27,373 nt of DNA from Bacteroides sp. CAG:1076 (GTDB lineage Bacteria; Bacteroidota; Bacteroidia; Bacteroidales; Bacteroidaceae), in NCBI GenBank assembly GCA_000436795.1, contig HF993291.1, forward strand, positions 1 through 27,373, in the 5' to 3' direction. The translations under genes and the position numbers were made by a program. Every line of letters starts with the position of its first letter. Position 1 is the first letter of the stretch. Shown here in pieces: positions 1 through 7,732 of this stretch. Below the pieces are notes generated by a model. It made no database searches. It had not been told where the DNA came from and was given only the letters and a program-made list of their open reading frames with translations.

Positions 1-40
1 TGTTTTTAGCAATTTCGTTTACAATATCTGCTTTAGTCAT
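1..40 (-). CDS. HU/IHF-family DNA-binding protein, 5' end only
   Basis: This is the start of a leftward gene that runs off the left edge of the window. The ATG is the complement of 38-40 and the 13 visible residues read MTKADIVNEIAKN. That matches the N-terminal helix of HU/IHF-type histone-like proteins, small dimeric proteins that bend DNA in the nucleoid. About 90 residues would be expected in full. The beta-arm that contacts DNA is outside the window, so HU cannot be separated from an IHF-like or HU-domain paralogue. A good Bacteroidetes promoter lies upstream at 86-117. Confidence 0.8.
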   Translation of the reverse strand, partial: MTKADIVNEIAKN

Positions 41-85
41 TTCGCTAATAATTATTGTTATACGTTATCTTAATTTTTTGGATTG

Positions 86-117
86 CAAATATATAGCTTT
101 TCTCGTTCTCAAAGAAA
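86..117 (-). promoter_or_regulatory. Promoter for the leftward HU-like gene
   Basis: On the minus strand 86-93 reads TATATTTG, a full match to the Bacteroidetes -7 element TAnnTTTG. Twenty bases further upstream (114-117) is TTTC, one base off the -33 TTTG; an exact TTTG is also present but only 16 bp away. The -7 element lies about 46 bp before the ATG. The call rests on the motif and its position only. Confidence 0.55.
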
Positions 118-217
118 TTTCTTTCAAACAAATTTTGTAAAAAGTAGCTCAGGCTCTGCTAAAACACTTATTTTTGCTGAAAATTTAATTGGTATAAATA
201 TTGAATTGTCATTTTAA

Positions 218-1276
218 ATGAGTTTGTTAGGCGATAAGATTATAGATTGGTATAAAGATAATAAGCGTGACTTACCTTGGAGAAATACGAAAAATCCTTA
301 TAAAATCTGGATATCGGAAATTATTTTGCAGCAGACGCGTGTTGTGCAAGGGTACGATTATTATTGCCGGTTTATTGAGCGGTTTCCCGATTATCAGACA
401 TTGGCTGAAGCCGATGAAGATGAAGTTATGAGGTACTGGCAGGGATTGGGGTATTATTCTCGTGCCAGGAATCTTCATGAAGCAGCCCGTTCTATAGTTA
501 AAAAAGGAGCATTTCCCGATACCTATCCGGAAGTACGTAAGTTGAAAGGAGTGGGCGATTATACGGCTGCTGCCATTTGTTCTTTTGCTTATGATATGCC
601 TTGTGCGGTTGTTGACGGTAATGTCTATCGGGTGATTTCTCGCTGGATGGGAGTGGAAGACCCTATCGATACCAGTGCTGGAAAGAAAATTTTTGCTGCT
701 TTGGCCGATGAACTGCTGGATAAGGAACGCCCTGCACTATATAATCAGGCTATAATGGATTTTGGAGCATTGCAGTGCGTGCCTTCTTCTCCTGCGTGTA
801 TGTTTTGTCCTTTGTCTGATAGTTGTGTAGCTTTGCAAAAGGGGCTGGTAGAAGAGCTGCCTCGTAAAGCACATAAAACGAAGGTTTCAAACCGCTATTT
901 TCATTATTTTTATGTACATGCAGGTATATATACCTATATATATAAGCGTGGGGCGGGAGACATCTGGCATAATTTATATGAATTTCCTTTAATAGAAACC
1001 GAAACCGAACTTGACGAACACCAGGTTCTGCAATGTCAGGAGTTTGCGGACTTGTTTGGTACTTGTGAGGTGATTCATGTCAGATTAGTCGCAAAGGGAA
1101 TAAAACATGTCTTGTCGCATCGTATAATTTATGCCGATTGTTATGAAATCACTATACCCGAAACGGCTTCCATCGGCAATACATATCAGCGAGTTTTGGT
1201 TGACGATTTGCATAAATTTCCTGTATCTCGCTTGACATCTCGTTTTTTTTCTCTAATTTTGGAACAGAATACTTAA
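218..1276 (+). CDS. mutY: A/G-specific adenine glycosylase MutY
   Basis: MutY is a base-excision repair enzyme that removes adenine mispaired with 8-oxoguanine or guanine. The 352 residues are typical for the family. Visible parts in order: the N-terminal glycosylase fold with WISEIILQQT (the catalytic Glu is E34), a helix-hairpin-helix LKGVGDYTA at 109-117, VDGNVYR with the catalytic Asp D133, and the iron-sulfur loop C187-X6-C194-X2-C197-X5-C203. From about 215 to the end is the NUDIX-like domain that reads 8-oxoG, with the conserved HVLSH at 297-301. All catalytic and cluster residues are present, so it should be active. The start is an ATG straight after an AT-rich leader. ssb follows 13 bp downstream, suggesting co-transcription. 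Confidence 0.97.
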   Translation: MSLLGDKIIDWYKDNKRDLPWRNTKNPYKIWISEIILQQTRVVQGYDYYCRFIERFPDYQTLAEADEDEVMRYWQGLGYYSRARNLHEAARSIVKKGAFPDTYPEVRKLKGVGDYTAAAICSFAYDMPCAVVDGNVYRVISRWMGVEDPIDTSAGKKIFAALADELLDKERPALYNQAIMDFGALQCVPSSPACMFCPLSDSCVALQKGLVEELPRKAHKTKVSNRYFHYFYVHAGIYTYIYKRGAGDIWHNLYEFPLIETETELDEHQVLQCQEFADLFGTCEVIHVRLVAKGIKHVLSHRIIYADCYEITIPETASIGNTYQRVLVDDLHKFPVSRLTSRFFSLILEQNT

Positions 1277-1289
1277 AAGATAATAGATT

Positions 1290-1730
1290 ATGTCATTAAA
1301 TAAAGCTCAGTTGATTGGCAATGTGGGAAAAGATCCCGATGTGCGTTACTTGGACAGTGGTGTAGCAGTGGCAACATTTCCTTTGGCTACTACCGACCGT
1401 GCCTATACGTTACCTAATGGAACACAGGTTCCCGAACGTACAGAATGGCACAACATTGTATTGTGGCGCGGTCTTGCTGAAACAGCCGAGAAGTACGTAC
1501 ATAAAGGTGATAAACTGTATATTGAAGGTAAAATTCGCTCTCGTTCGTATGATGATCAGAATGGGGTAAAGCGTTATGTAGTAGAAATTTTTGCCGATAA
1601 TATGGAAATGCTTACACCGCGTTCGGCACAATCTGCTTCGGGGCAGCCTGCACAGCCTGTAACAGCTCAGCAACCAGCGGCTGCTCAGCCGTCGCAGCCG
1701 GCCGATGCTTCCGACGATTTGCCGTTCTAA
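1290..1730 (+). CDS. ssb: Single-stranded DNA-binding protein SSB
   Basis: SSB coats single-stranded DNA in replication, recombination and repair, and recruits partner proteins through its tail. The 146 residues open with the typical OB-fold start MSLNKAQLIGNVGKDP, and the fold runs to about residue 108. A flexible linker of about 33 residues follows, rich in Ala, Gln, Pro and Ser. The protein ends in the acidic tip DDLPF (142-146), the universal partner-docking motif. Length and organisation are normal. It sits between mutY and gldE in the same direction; the 126 bp after its stop hold a long inverted repeat (1739-1818), so read-through into gldE may be controlled. Confidence 0.97.
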   Translation: MSLNKAQLIGNVGKDPDVRYLDSGVAVATFPLATTDRAYTLPNGTQVPERTEWHNIVLWRGLAETAEKYVHKGDKLYIEGKIRSRSYDDQNGVKRYVVEIFADNMEMLTPRSAQSASGQPAQPVTAQQPAAAQPSQPADASDDLPF

Positions 1731-1738
1731 ACTGACAG

Positions 1739-1818
1739 CTCTTTCACCATAGGCATGTAGAAAAGGTTGAAGTCGTGGAATAACGACGAGGCGGAACTAC
1801 ACGCTTATAGTGAAAGAG
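1739..1818 (+). ncRNA. Candidate structured RNA element between ssb and gldE
   Basis: The 80 bases fold on paper into one long rod. Basal stem CTCTTTCAC (1739-1747) pairs with GTGAAAGAG (1810-1818). After a C/A mismatch, ATAGGC (1749-1754) pairs with GCTTAT (1803-1808, one G-U). After an A/C mismatch, TGTAG (1756-1760) pairs with CTACA (1797-1801). A purine-rich internal loop follows (1761-1771 and 1788-1796), then GTCGT/ACGAC (1772-1776 and 1783-1787) closed by the hexaloop GGAATA. That is 25 pairs. No U-tract follows, so it is not a standard intrinsic terminator. It ends 38 bp before the gldE TTG. It may be a cis-acting leader of gldE, a processing site, an sRNA, or an interspersed repeat. 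I do not recognise it as a known family; it lacks the SRP-RNA internal loops. Confidence 0.5.
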
Positions 1819-1856
1819 ACAATATGATAATTGATGTTTAACTAAATATTTATTCC

Positions 1857-3209
1857 TTGGACCCTGACTCGTGTATATCCTATTTACGGGATTTATGTGA
1901 CGGAGTGACCGTCGTGCCCCCTACTGTAGGGGCTATGATTGCATTAATACTTGCAATTTTACTTTTGTATGCTTCTGGCTTTGTTTCGGCTTCCGAAATA
2001 GCCTTTTTTTCGCTTTCTCCTTCCGATCTTAGTAAAATTGAAGAGAATGAGCATCCTTCCGACTCGCGCATTAAGGCATTGCTTGATGATTCGGAGCGTT
2101 TGCTTGCCACAATTCTTATTTCGAATAATTTTGTCAATGTGACAATTATCATGTTGTGCAATTTCTTTTTTGCCAGTGTGATAGATTTTGGTGATGCTAA
2201 ACTGTTGGAGTTTATACTGATTACCGTTGTACTTACGTTTCTGTTATTACTTTTTGGCGAAATTATGCCGAAAATTTACTCAGCGCAGAATACATTGAAA
2301 TTCTGTCGTAAGGCGGCTCCGGTCATTTCTGTGTTGCTTTCAGTGTTTAAACCGGTTTCAAATCTGCTGGTACACTCTACTTTTTTGATTAATAAGCTGA
2401 CCCGTAAACGGAAAGTCCCCAATTTATCGGTCGATGATCTTTCGCAGGCACTTGAACTGACGGATAAAAATGAAATATCCGAAGAAAGTAATATGTTGAA
2501 AGGTATTATCCGGTTTGGTGAAGAAACGGCTGAAGAAGTTATGACTTCCCGGCTCGATATTGTAGACTTAGAGATAAATACTCCGTTCCCTGATGTGATA
2601 AAGTGTATCGTGGATAATGCGTATTCACGAATTCCGGTGTACGAAGAGTCACGTGACAATATTAAAGGTATTTTGTATATCAAAGATTTGTTGCCTTATC
2701 TTGATAAAGGAGCTGACTTTAAATGGCAGAATTTGATTCGTCCGGCGTACTTTGTGCCGGAAACGAAGATGATTGACGATTTGTTGCGCGATTTTCAGGC
2801 AAACAAAATTCATATTGCAATTGTTGTCGATGAGTTTGGTGGTACGTCGGGTATTGTGACTATGGAAGATATCATCGAAGAGATTGTCGGTGAGATAAAC
2901 GATGAATACGATGAAGAAGAACGTACATATGTAAAGATATCCGAGAATGTATATATATTCGAGGGAAAAACATTATTGTCCGATTTCTATAAATTAGCGG
3001 AGATTGATCCGGATGATTTTGAAAGTGTGGCAGGGGATGCTGATACATTGGCTGGTCTGTTGTTGGAGCTGAAAGGAGAATTCCCTGTACTGCATGAAGT
3101 CATTAATTTCAATCGTTACCGGTTCGAGATTCTGGAAATGGACGCTCGTCGTATTGTAAAAGTAAAAGTAACTGTCGGCAAAAAGCCGGAAAAGGAAAAA
3201 GAAGAGTAA
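1857..3209 (+). CDS. gldE: GldE-like CNNM/CBS transporter-family membrane protein
   Basis: The 450 residues have the CorC/HlyC/CNNM architecture: a membrane DUF21 domain with hydrophobic segments near 25-45, 85-108, 115-137 and 152-173, then a CBS pair (about 229-280 and 297-350, with VVDEFGGTSGIVTMED) and a C-terminal CorC_HlyC domain. Family members are linked to Mg2+/Co2+ export. GldE is named for a gliding-motility role in Flavobacterium, but its function in non-gliding Bacteroidales is not established. The start is a TTG at 1857; the frame is closed by a stop at 1839-1841 and the next ATG (1935) falls just before the first membrane helix, so the TTG giving MDPDS is preferred. A structured element precedes it and a phosphopantetheinyl transferase follows 4 bp after the stop. 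A paralogue is at 20448-21704. Confidence 0.88.
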   Translation: MDPDSCISYLRDLCDGVTVVPPTVGAMIALILAILLLYASGFVSASEIAFFSLSPSDLSKIEENEHPSDSRIKALLDDSERLLATILISNNFVNVTIIMLCNFFFASVIDFGDAKLLEFILITVVLTFLLLLFGEIMPKIYSAQNTLKFCRKAAPVISVLLSVFKPVSNLLVHSTFLINKLTRKRKVPNLSVDDLSQALELTDKNEISEESNMLKGIIRFGEETAEEVMTSRLDIVDLEINTPFPDVIKCIVDNAYSRIPVYEESRDNIKGILYIKDLLPYLDKGADFKWQNLIRPAYFVPETKMIDDLLRDFQANKIHIAIVVDEFGGTSGIVTMEDIIEEIVGEINDEYDEEERTYVKISENVYIFEGKTLLSDFYKLAEIDPDDFESVAGDADTLAGLLLELKGEFPVLHEVINFNRYRFEILEMDARRIVKVKVTVGKKPEKEKEE

Positions 3210-3213
3210 ATGT

Positions 3214-3837
3214 ATGCCATTGTGGAAGAAATGGAATGAAGAGGAAGCCTGCTTTGCAGTCTGGCGCGTGGAAGAAACTGCAGAACAGTTGCGAGAAATG
3301 CTGACTTCTACGGCATTACCTTACGATGAAGAACTTGCATGTCTCAAAGCTGAATCACGTCGGTTGGAATATCTGGCGGTGCGAGTACTGTTGCGTACAT
3401 TATGTGGCGAAGAAAAACATATCCGGCATCTTCCTTCGGGAAAACCTTATCTTACTGACGGGAGTTTTCATATTACCATTTCTCATACGCGTGGATATGT
3501 AGCTGTCGGATTGCATTCACAGAAGGACGTTGGCGTTGATATTGAATATGTATCCGAACGAGTACGTAAGGTGGTAGGGCGTTTTATGTATCCGGAGGAG
3601 TTTGATGACGCGACAGATACTTCTTATCTGCTTGTACACTGGTCGGCAAAAGAGACAATGTATAAGCTGATGGGAGTGGAAGAGGTCGACTTTCTGACGC
3701 ATCTTCGCATATATCCGTTTCAGCTTTTAGCAGAAGGTCGGTGCGAGGGGCAAGAGTTCCGTACTGTCCGTAAAGCTTGCTTTAGCTTGCATTATCTGGT
3801 AAATCCTGATTTTGTGTGTACTTGGTGTGTCAATTGA
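3214..3837 (+). CDS. 4'-phosphopantetheinyl transferase superfamily protein (Sfp/AcpT-like)
   Basis: These enzymes move the phosphopantetheine arm of CoA onto a Ser of acyl- or peptidyl-carrier proteins. The 207 residues carry the Sfp/AcpT motifs: LPSGKPYL (73-80), ISH (89-91), GVDIE with the Mg2+ ligands D109 and E111, and WSAKE (143-147) followed by K151. This fits an Sfp/Gsp-like two-half fold rather than the short AcpS trimer type. Its ATG is four bases after the gldE stop, so the two are probably translated from one transcript. The carrier-protein partner is not in the window. The gene ends just before a strong bidirectional terminator. Confidence 0.9.
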   Translation: MPLWKKWNEEEACFAVWRVEETAEQLREMLTSTALPYDEELACLKAESRRLEYLAVRVLLRTLCGEEKHIRHLPSGKPYLTDGSFHITISHTRGYVAVGLHSQKDVGVDIEYVSERVRKVVGRFMYPEEFDDATDTSYLLVHWSAKETMYKLMGVEEVDFLTHLRIYPFQLLAEGRCEGQEFRTVRKACFSLHYLVNPDFVCTWCVN

Positions 3838-3863
3838 ATGCTTTTTTCGGAAGGTTATAATAG

Positions 3864-3912
3864 AAAATTCCCTTGTCATGTTCTGTGTAATAGAGCTTGA
3901 CAAGGGAATTTT
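3864..3912. terminator. Bidirectional intrinsic terminator
   Basis: AAAATTCCCTTGTCA (3864-3878) and TGACAAGGGAATTTT (3898-3912) form a perfect 15-bp inverted repeat around a 19-nt loop. The stem ends supply a T-run in both directions. It lies between the convergent phosphopantetheinyl transferase and histidine kinase genes and should serve both. Confidence 0.85.
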
Positions 3913-3947
3913 AGTATGTTCAACTTTTAGAGTTGTGTACTCCTGAA

Positions 3948-5735
3948 TTAATTCTCTTTATTTTTTTGTAGAGTGAAGACGAATTCCAGTCCACCATGAG
4001 GATTGTTCTTTGCAAAGATTGTACCGCCGTGGAAAAGTACGGCATTCTTCACAATGGCAAGTCCTAATCCTGTTCCTCCTAATTTACGTGAGCGTCCTTT
4101 GTCTACGCGATAGAAGCGTTCGAACAAGCGGTTCAGGTGTTCTTCCGGTACTCCCACGCCCGTATCAGAGAAGCTGAAGTAGTAGAATTTCTCATCTTCG
4201 CGGAAACAGTTAATTGTGACCGTAACTCCTGTTCCTGCATACGCAATCGCATTATCCATTAAATTACGGAAAATAGAATAGATAAGTGAACTGTTGCCTT
4301 CTAGTTTCAGGTCGAATGGTAGCTTATTGACAACCTTTATTTGTTTTTCTTCCAGATTCAGTGCAACTTCGTTCAACATGTTCTCTATCATCTTGCTCAA
4401 GTTTACTGTTTCAATCTCTACAAGATGTGGAGCTTCATCCATGCGGGTCAGTACCGATATATCACGCAATAGAATCGTCAGACGGTTACTCTGTGCATAA
4501 CTGCGCTCCAGAAATGTATGCATCGTAGCCGGAGATATATTAGGATTGTTCAGGATTGTTTCCAGATATCCCTGTATACTGCTTACCGGTGTTTTCAACT
4601 CGTGTGCAATATTCTGGGTAAGCTGGCGTTTCAATCGAGCCTGTTCCTCTTCCTGCGTAATATCGATGATAGAAATTTCGAAAGCATGATCTTGAAAGAT
4701 GATACATTCTACCGAAAATGAACGTGCATTCTTGTCGATATGCAAGGAGAATCTTTTTTCTTCCTTGTGGAAATTACCCTCATTTCTGTTCAGGAAGTCC
4801 GTAATGGGCGCCAGTTCCGGTATTGAAAAAACTTCTTCTGTAGAGGCAAGATTATGGTCGGAAATCGTATTTGCATATTGAGTAAACAGATTATTTACCA
4901 GAATCTCGTTTCGTTCACGGGTAAAAACTCCGAGTCCTTCATGCGAAGTCTGCAGGTGTGAAATCAATTTTTCACGTTCGATGTACAGTGCTTCCTTTGC
5001 CCGGTGTAATCGCTTATATATCTTTATGATATGTTGCGAAATCTCTCCCAACTCATTCTTTGGAAATGTTTCCAGAATATCAAGGTCTATCGGCTCGTTG
5101 CGGTCAGCTTTCAAGGCAAACTGTTGCAACTGAGTAATAGAAGTTCCCAGCTTATGTGTAAAGCGGTAAAACAGCGTCATCAATATCAGGCTGATGATAA
5201 TGGTAAACCAAACAAAGCCTGAATCAGCACGCAGATGCTCGCTTAGGCTTACATTGTAAGGTAAGGCAGAGCGTATAATAACCTGCTTGGCAGGGTAGTA
5301 ACGTGCAGAATAAAAAAATTCTTCTCCGTTCAGACTTTCCGAATAACGACTGATGGAATATCCACTGCCATACATCAGAGCGTCTTGAACTTCTTTTCGG
5401 GAGCTATGATTCTTAAACTGGCTTATATCCTTCTGAGTATTATCATAAAGTACCTCACCTTCGGCAGTAATAAGTGTTACGCGCAGATTGGGAATCATAT
5501 GCGTAGTAACATAGTGCTGTAAGGTATCGACACTGAAATTGTCGTTCTCGCCGATAAAGTCGTATAACTGTGCGTTATAATTCTGTAACTGCGTGTTCAG
5601 CAATTCGCTTTTATATGATTTTTCACGCTGATACTGAAAGAGCATAAAGCAGACAGCAAAGGCAAGAAATAAGGATACTACTGAAAGAAAAAGCCGTTTG
5701 CTGAATGGTAGTAAGCGGTATGAAAGTTTAGTCAT
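3948..5735 (-). CDS. Sensor histidine kinase, PhoR-like
   Basis: This is a 595-residue membrane kinase. Two membrane helices (about 14-34 and 173-190) bracket a periplasmic sensor of about 135 residues. A linker and a PAS-like region (about 255-360) follow, then HisKA with the phospho-acceptor H378 in NIAHELKTP, and HATPase_c with the N box NLMDNAIAYA (491-500), G1 DTGVG (524-528) and G2 GGTGLGLA (553-560). All ATP-binding boxes are intact, so it should be active. It starts 14 bp after the stop of the response-regulator gene, so the two form a cognate pair. The architecture resembles PhoR, but the sensor domain gives no ligand and no phosphate-transport genes are nearby. Confidence 0.93.
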   Translation of the reverse strand: MTKLSYRLLPFSKRLFLSVVSLFLAFAVCFMLFQYQREKSYKSELLNTQLQNYNAQLYDFIGENDNFSVDTLQHYVTTHMIPNLRVTLITAEGEVLYDNTQKDISQFKNHSSRKEVQDALMYGSGYSISRYSESLNGEEFFYSARYYPAKQVIIRSALPYNVSLSEHLRADSGFVWFTIIISLILMTLFYRFTHKLGTSITQLQQFALKADRNEPIDLDILETFPKNELGEISQHIIKIYKRLHRAKEALYIEREKLISHLQTSHEGLGVFTRERNEILVNNLFTQYANTISDHNLASTEEVFSIPELAPITDFLNRNEGNFHKEEKRFSLHIDKNARSFSVECIIFQDHAFEISIIDITQEEEQARLKRQLTQNIAHELKTPVSSIQGYLETILNNPNISPATMHTFLERSYAQSNRLTILLRDISVLTRMDEAPHLVEIETVNLSKMIENMLNEVALNLEEKQIKVVNKLPFDLKLEGNSSLIYSIFRNLMDNAIAYAGTGVTVTINCFREDEKFYYFSFSDTGVGVPEEHLNRLFERFYRVDKGRSRKLGGTGLGLAIVKNAVLFHGGTIFAKNNPHGGLEFVFTLQKNKEN

Positions 5736-5749
5736 GGTAATCCTTTGAA

Positions 5750-6436
5750 TTATTCACATTCGAAGCAGTAACCATATCCGAGTCGGGTTACTATATATTT
5801 GCCGTAATTTCCTATTTTTTTACGCAGGCGAGTAATATTTACATCAATGGTACGGTCGAGTACATATACTTCATCGTTCCATACCTTGGCAAGGATATCT
5901 TCGCGTGAAAATACTCGTCCCTGATTTTGGAGCAGCAGCAATAAAATTTCGAACTCCTTTTTGGTAAGAGAAGCCTCTTCGCCATCTATTGTTACCTTCT
6001 TTTGAGGAATGTTGATAATAAGTCCTTTATACTGAATCTGTTCTTCTTCCTTGATTTGTACGCCGGCAGTACGACGCAATACAGCCTTTACACGCATGAT
6101 AACCTCACGCAGGGAGAAAGGTTTTGAAATATAGTCGTCAGCTCCCAGGTTGAATCCGGTGATTGTATCATTTTCCGTATCTTTTGCTGTAATGAAGATG
6201 ATAGGTATTTCGGCGGTATCTTTGTCTGCCTTTAGCATACGCGCCATCTTGAAACCGGAAATTTCTCCCATCATCACATCCAGCAGTAGTAAGTTGTATT
6301 GTGCAATATCCAGTTTCAAAGCCTCCTCGGCAGAGTTAGCTGTGTCTACTGTATATCCTTCCATTTCGAGATTGAACTTCAGAATCTCGCAGAGGTCCTC
6401 TTCATCGTCTACAACAAGAATACGATAATCGTTCAT
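5750..6436 (-). CDS. Response regulator, OmpR/PhoB family
   Basis: This 228-residue regulator has a receiver domain with the acidic pair D10/D11, phospho-acceptor D53 in LLLDVMMG, T83 and K105, followed by a winged-helix DNA-binding domain (about 132-226) ending in the typical RLGYGYCFE. I use the ATG at 6434-6436 (MNDYRILVVDD) because the family begins at the first beta-strand. A GTG at 6488-6490 would add 18 residues of unrelated sequence, and a -7-like CACCTTTG (6463-6470, minus strand) lies between the two starts. It is 78 bp downstream of the asparaginase gene and 14 bp upstream of its kinase partner. The regulon cannot be read from the window. Confidence 0.93.
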   Translation of the reverse strand: MNDYRILVVDDEEDLCEILKFNLEMEGYTVDTANSAEEALKLDIAQYNLLLLDVMMGEISGFKMARMLKADKDTAEIPIIFITAKDTENDTITGFNLGADDYISKPFSLREVIMRVKAVLRRTAGVQIKEEEQIQYKGLIINIPQKKVTIDGEEASLTKKEFEILLLLLQNQGRVFSREDILAKVWNDEVYVLDRTIDVNITRLRKKIGNYGKYIVTRLGYGYCFECE

Positions 6437-6514
6437 AGTGCTTTGTTTATTATTTATTGGTGCAAAGGTGGTGCTTTTTTGTTTCGTCACGATGAAATAG
6501 GTATTACAAAGATG

Positions 6515-7564
6515 TTACAATTCAGGACGGGTAAATTCTCCAACAAGGGAACGGTTCATTTCGGCACGTACTTCCCTGGGAGTCAGGTTATGGCCGAGCA
6601 GGAACATCAGTTTTGTCAATACACTTTCTACCGTAGCATCATATCCGCTGATAACACCTGCGTCCAGCAGGTGCAGTCCCGTTTCATATCGTCCCATCTC
6701 TACCATGCCTGCCGGACATTGAGAGATGTTCACAATAACGATACCTCGTTGTGTTGCCTCCTTAAGCAGACGAATGAACCAAGGCTTTTGTGGCGCATTT
6801 CCCGAACCGTATGTTTTCAGGACTACCGCTTTCAGTCCTGGTATACGGAATACATTACTTACTACATTCTCCTGAATGCCGGGGAATATCGTAAGAATAA
6901 GCACATTGGTGTCGAATACATAATGCGGGTGCATCGGAAGATTTAAGTCTGCCTTGCGGATACGGTCGTATTCATATTTGATGTGTATTCCTGCAGTAGC
7001 CAGAGGAGGATAATTATACGAGCGGAAAGCATTGAAATTTTCAGCGTTGATTTTGGTGGTACGATTTCCGCGCAGCAATAGATTTTCAAAGAAGATACAC
7101 ACCTCAGGTACGATAGCTCGTCCGTCCGGATGTTTGGCCGCAGCTATTTCGATAGAGGTTATCAGATTTTCTTTTCCGTCGGTACGCAGCACGCCGATGG
7201 GTAGCTGGCTTCCTGTCAGGATGACAGGCTTGCTTAGGTTTTCCAGCATGAAGCTGAGTGCCGACGCCGTATAAGCCATGGTATCCGTTCCGTGCAGAAT
7301 AACGAAACCATCGAAATTATCGTAATTGTAATGGATAATCTTTACCAGTTTGCTCCATAAAGCAGGTTCCATGTCGGACGAATCGATGGGAGGGTTGAAC
7401 TGGTAAGACGAGATACGATAATTGAAACGTTTCAATTCCGGAACATTTTCCTGAAGTTGGTCAAAGTTGAAAGCTTCCAGTGCTCCTGTTTCCGGATTCT
7501 CGATCATTCCAATCGTACCTCCGGTATAGATTAGCAAAACGGAAGGATAATCTGGCTTAATCAT
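6515..7564 (-). CDS. ansA: Type I L-asparaginase
   Basis: The enzyme hydrolyses asparagine to aspartate and ammonia. At 349 residues it has the length of the cytoplasmic type I (AnsA) class and no signal peptide. The first active-site motif is YTGGTIGM (13-20, nucleophilic T14), the second is HGTDTM (91-96, T93 and D94), and K171 in GNRTTK corresponds to the catalytic lysine. All four are present. It is the first gene of a leftward group with the response regulator and kinase, 78 bp apart. A promoter is visible at 7591-7598, so it is probably expressed separately from the upstream trp operon. Confidence 0.95.
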   Translation of the reverse strand: MIKPDYPSVLLIYTGGTIGMIENPETGALEAFNFDQLQENVPELKRFNYRISSYQFNPPIDSSDMEPALWSKLVKIIHYNYDNFDGFVILHGTDTMAYTASALSFMLENLSKPVILTGSQLPIGVLRTDGKENLITSIEIAAAKHPDGRAIVPEVCIFFENLLLRGNRTTKINAENFNAFRSYNYPPLATAGIHIKYEYDRIRKADLNLPMHPHYVFDTNVLILTIFPGIQENVVSNVFRIPGLKAVVLKTYGSGNAPQKPWFIRLLKEATQRGIVIVNISQCPAGMVEMGRYETGLHLLDAGVISGYDATVESVLTKLMFLLGHNLTPREVRAEMNRSLVGEFTRPEL

Positions 7565-7590
7565 GTTCGTGTCTATTGCTTAATTTGTCA

Positions 7591-7598
7591 CAAAGATA
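7591..7598 (-). promoter_or_regulatory. -7 promoter element upstream of ansA
   Basis: The minus strand reads TATCTTTG, an exact match to TAnnTTTG, 26 bp before the ansA ATG. No exact TTTG is found 19-20 bp upstream, only AT-rich sequence, so the -33 element is weak or absent. The rest of the ansA-trpA gap is AT-rich; an imperfect AT-rich hairpin around 7633-7660 might end the trp transcript but is not convincing. Confidence 0.55.
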
Positions 7599-7732
7599 GT
7601 AAAAAGAGTTATAACCTTGTAATGTTTGATTTAATAAAATAACAAAATGCTTGTTTTATTGTGATAAATCAATTGTTTGCACCCCGTTGCAGTTTCATTT
7701 TTGTTTTTATCGGAGCTTTATATCTTTTAATT

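Noticed and set aside
1739..1818. SRP RNA, 6S RNA or intrinsic terminator as identity of the ssb-gldE element
   Set aside because: The SRP symmetric-loop sequences and GGAA tetraloop stem are missing, it is too short for 6S RNA, and there is no U-tract for a terminator.
6437..6490. Extended GTG start for the response regulator
   Set aside because: The added 18 residues do not fit the receiver fold, and a promoter-like motif lies within them; ATG at 6436 gives the family start.
7633..7660. AT-rich hairpin after trpA as terminator
   Set aside because: Pairing is interrupted by a bulge and consists almost only of A-T pairs; too weak to list as a feature.
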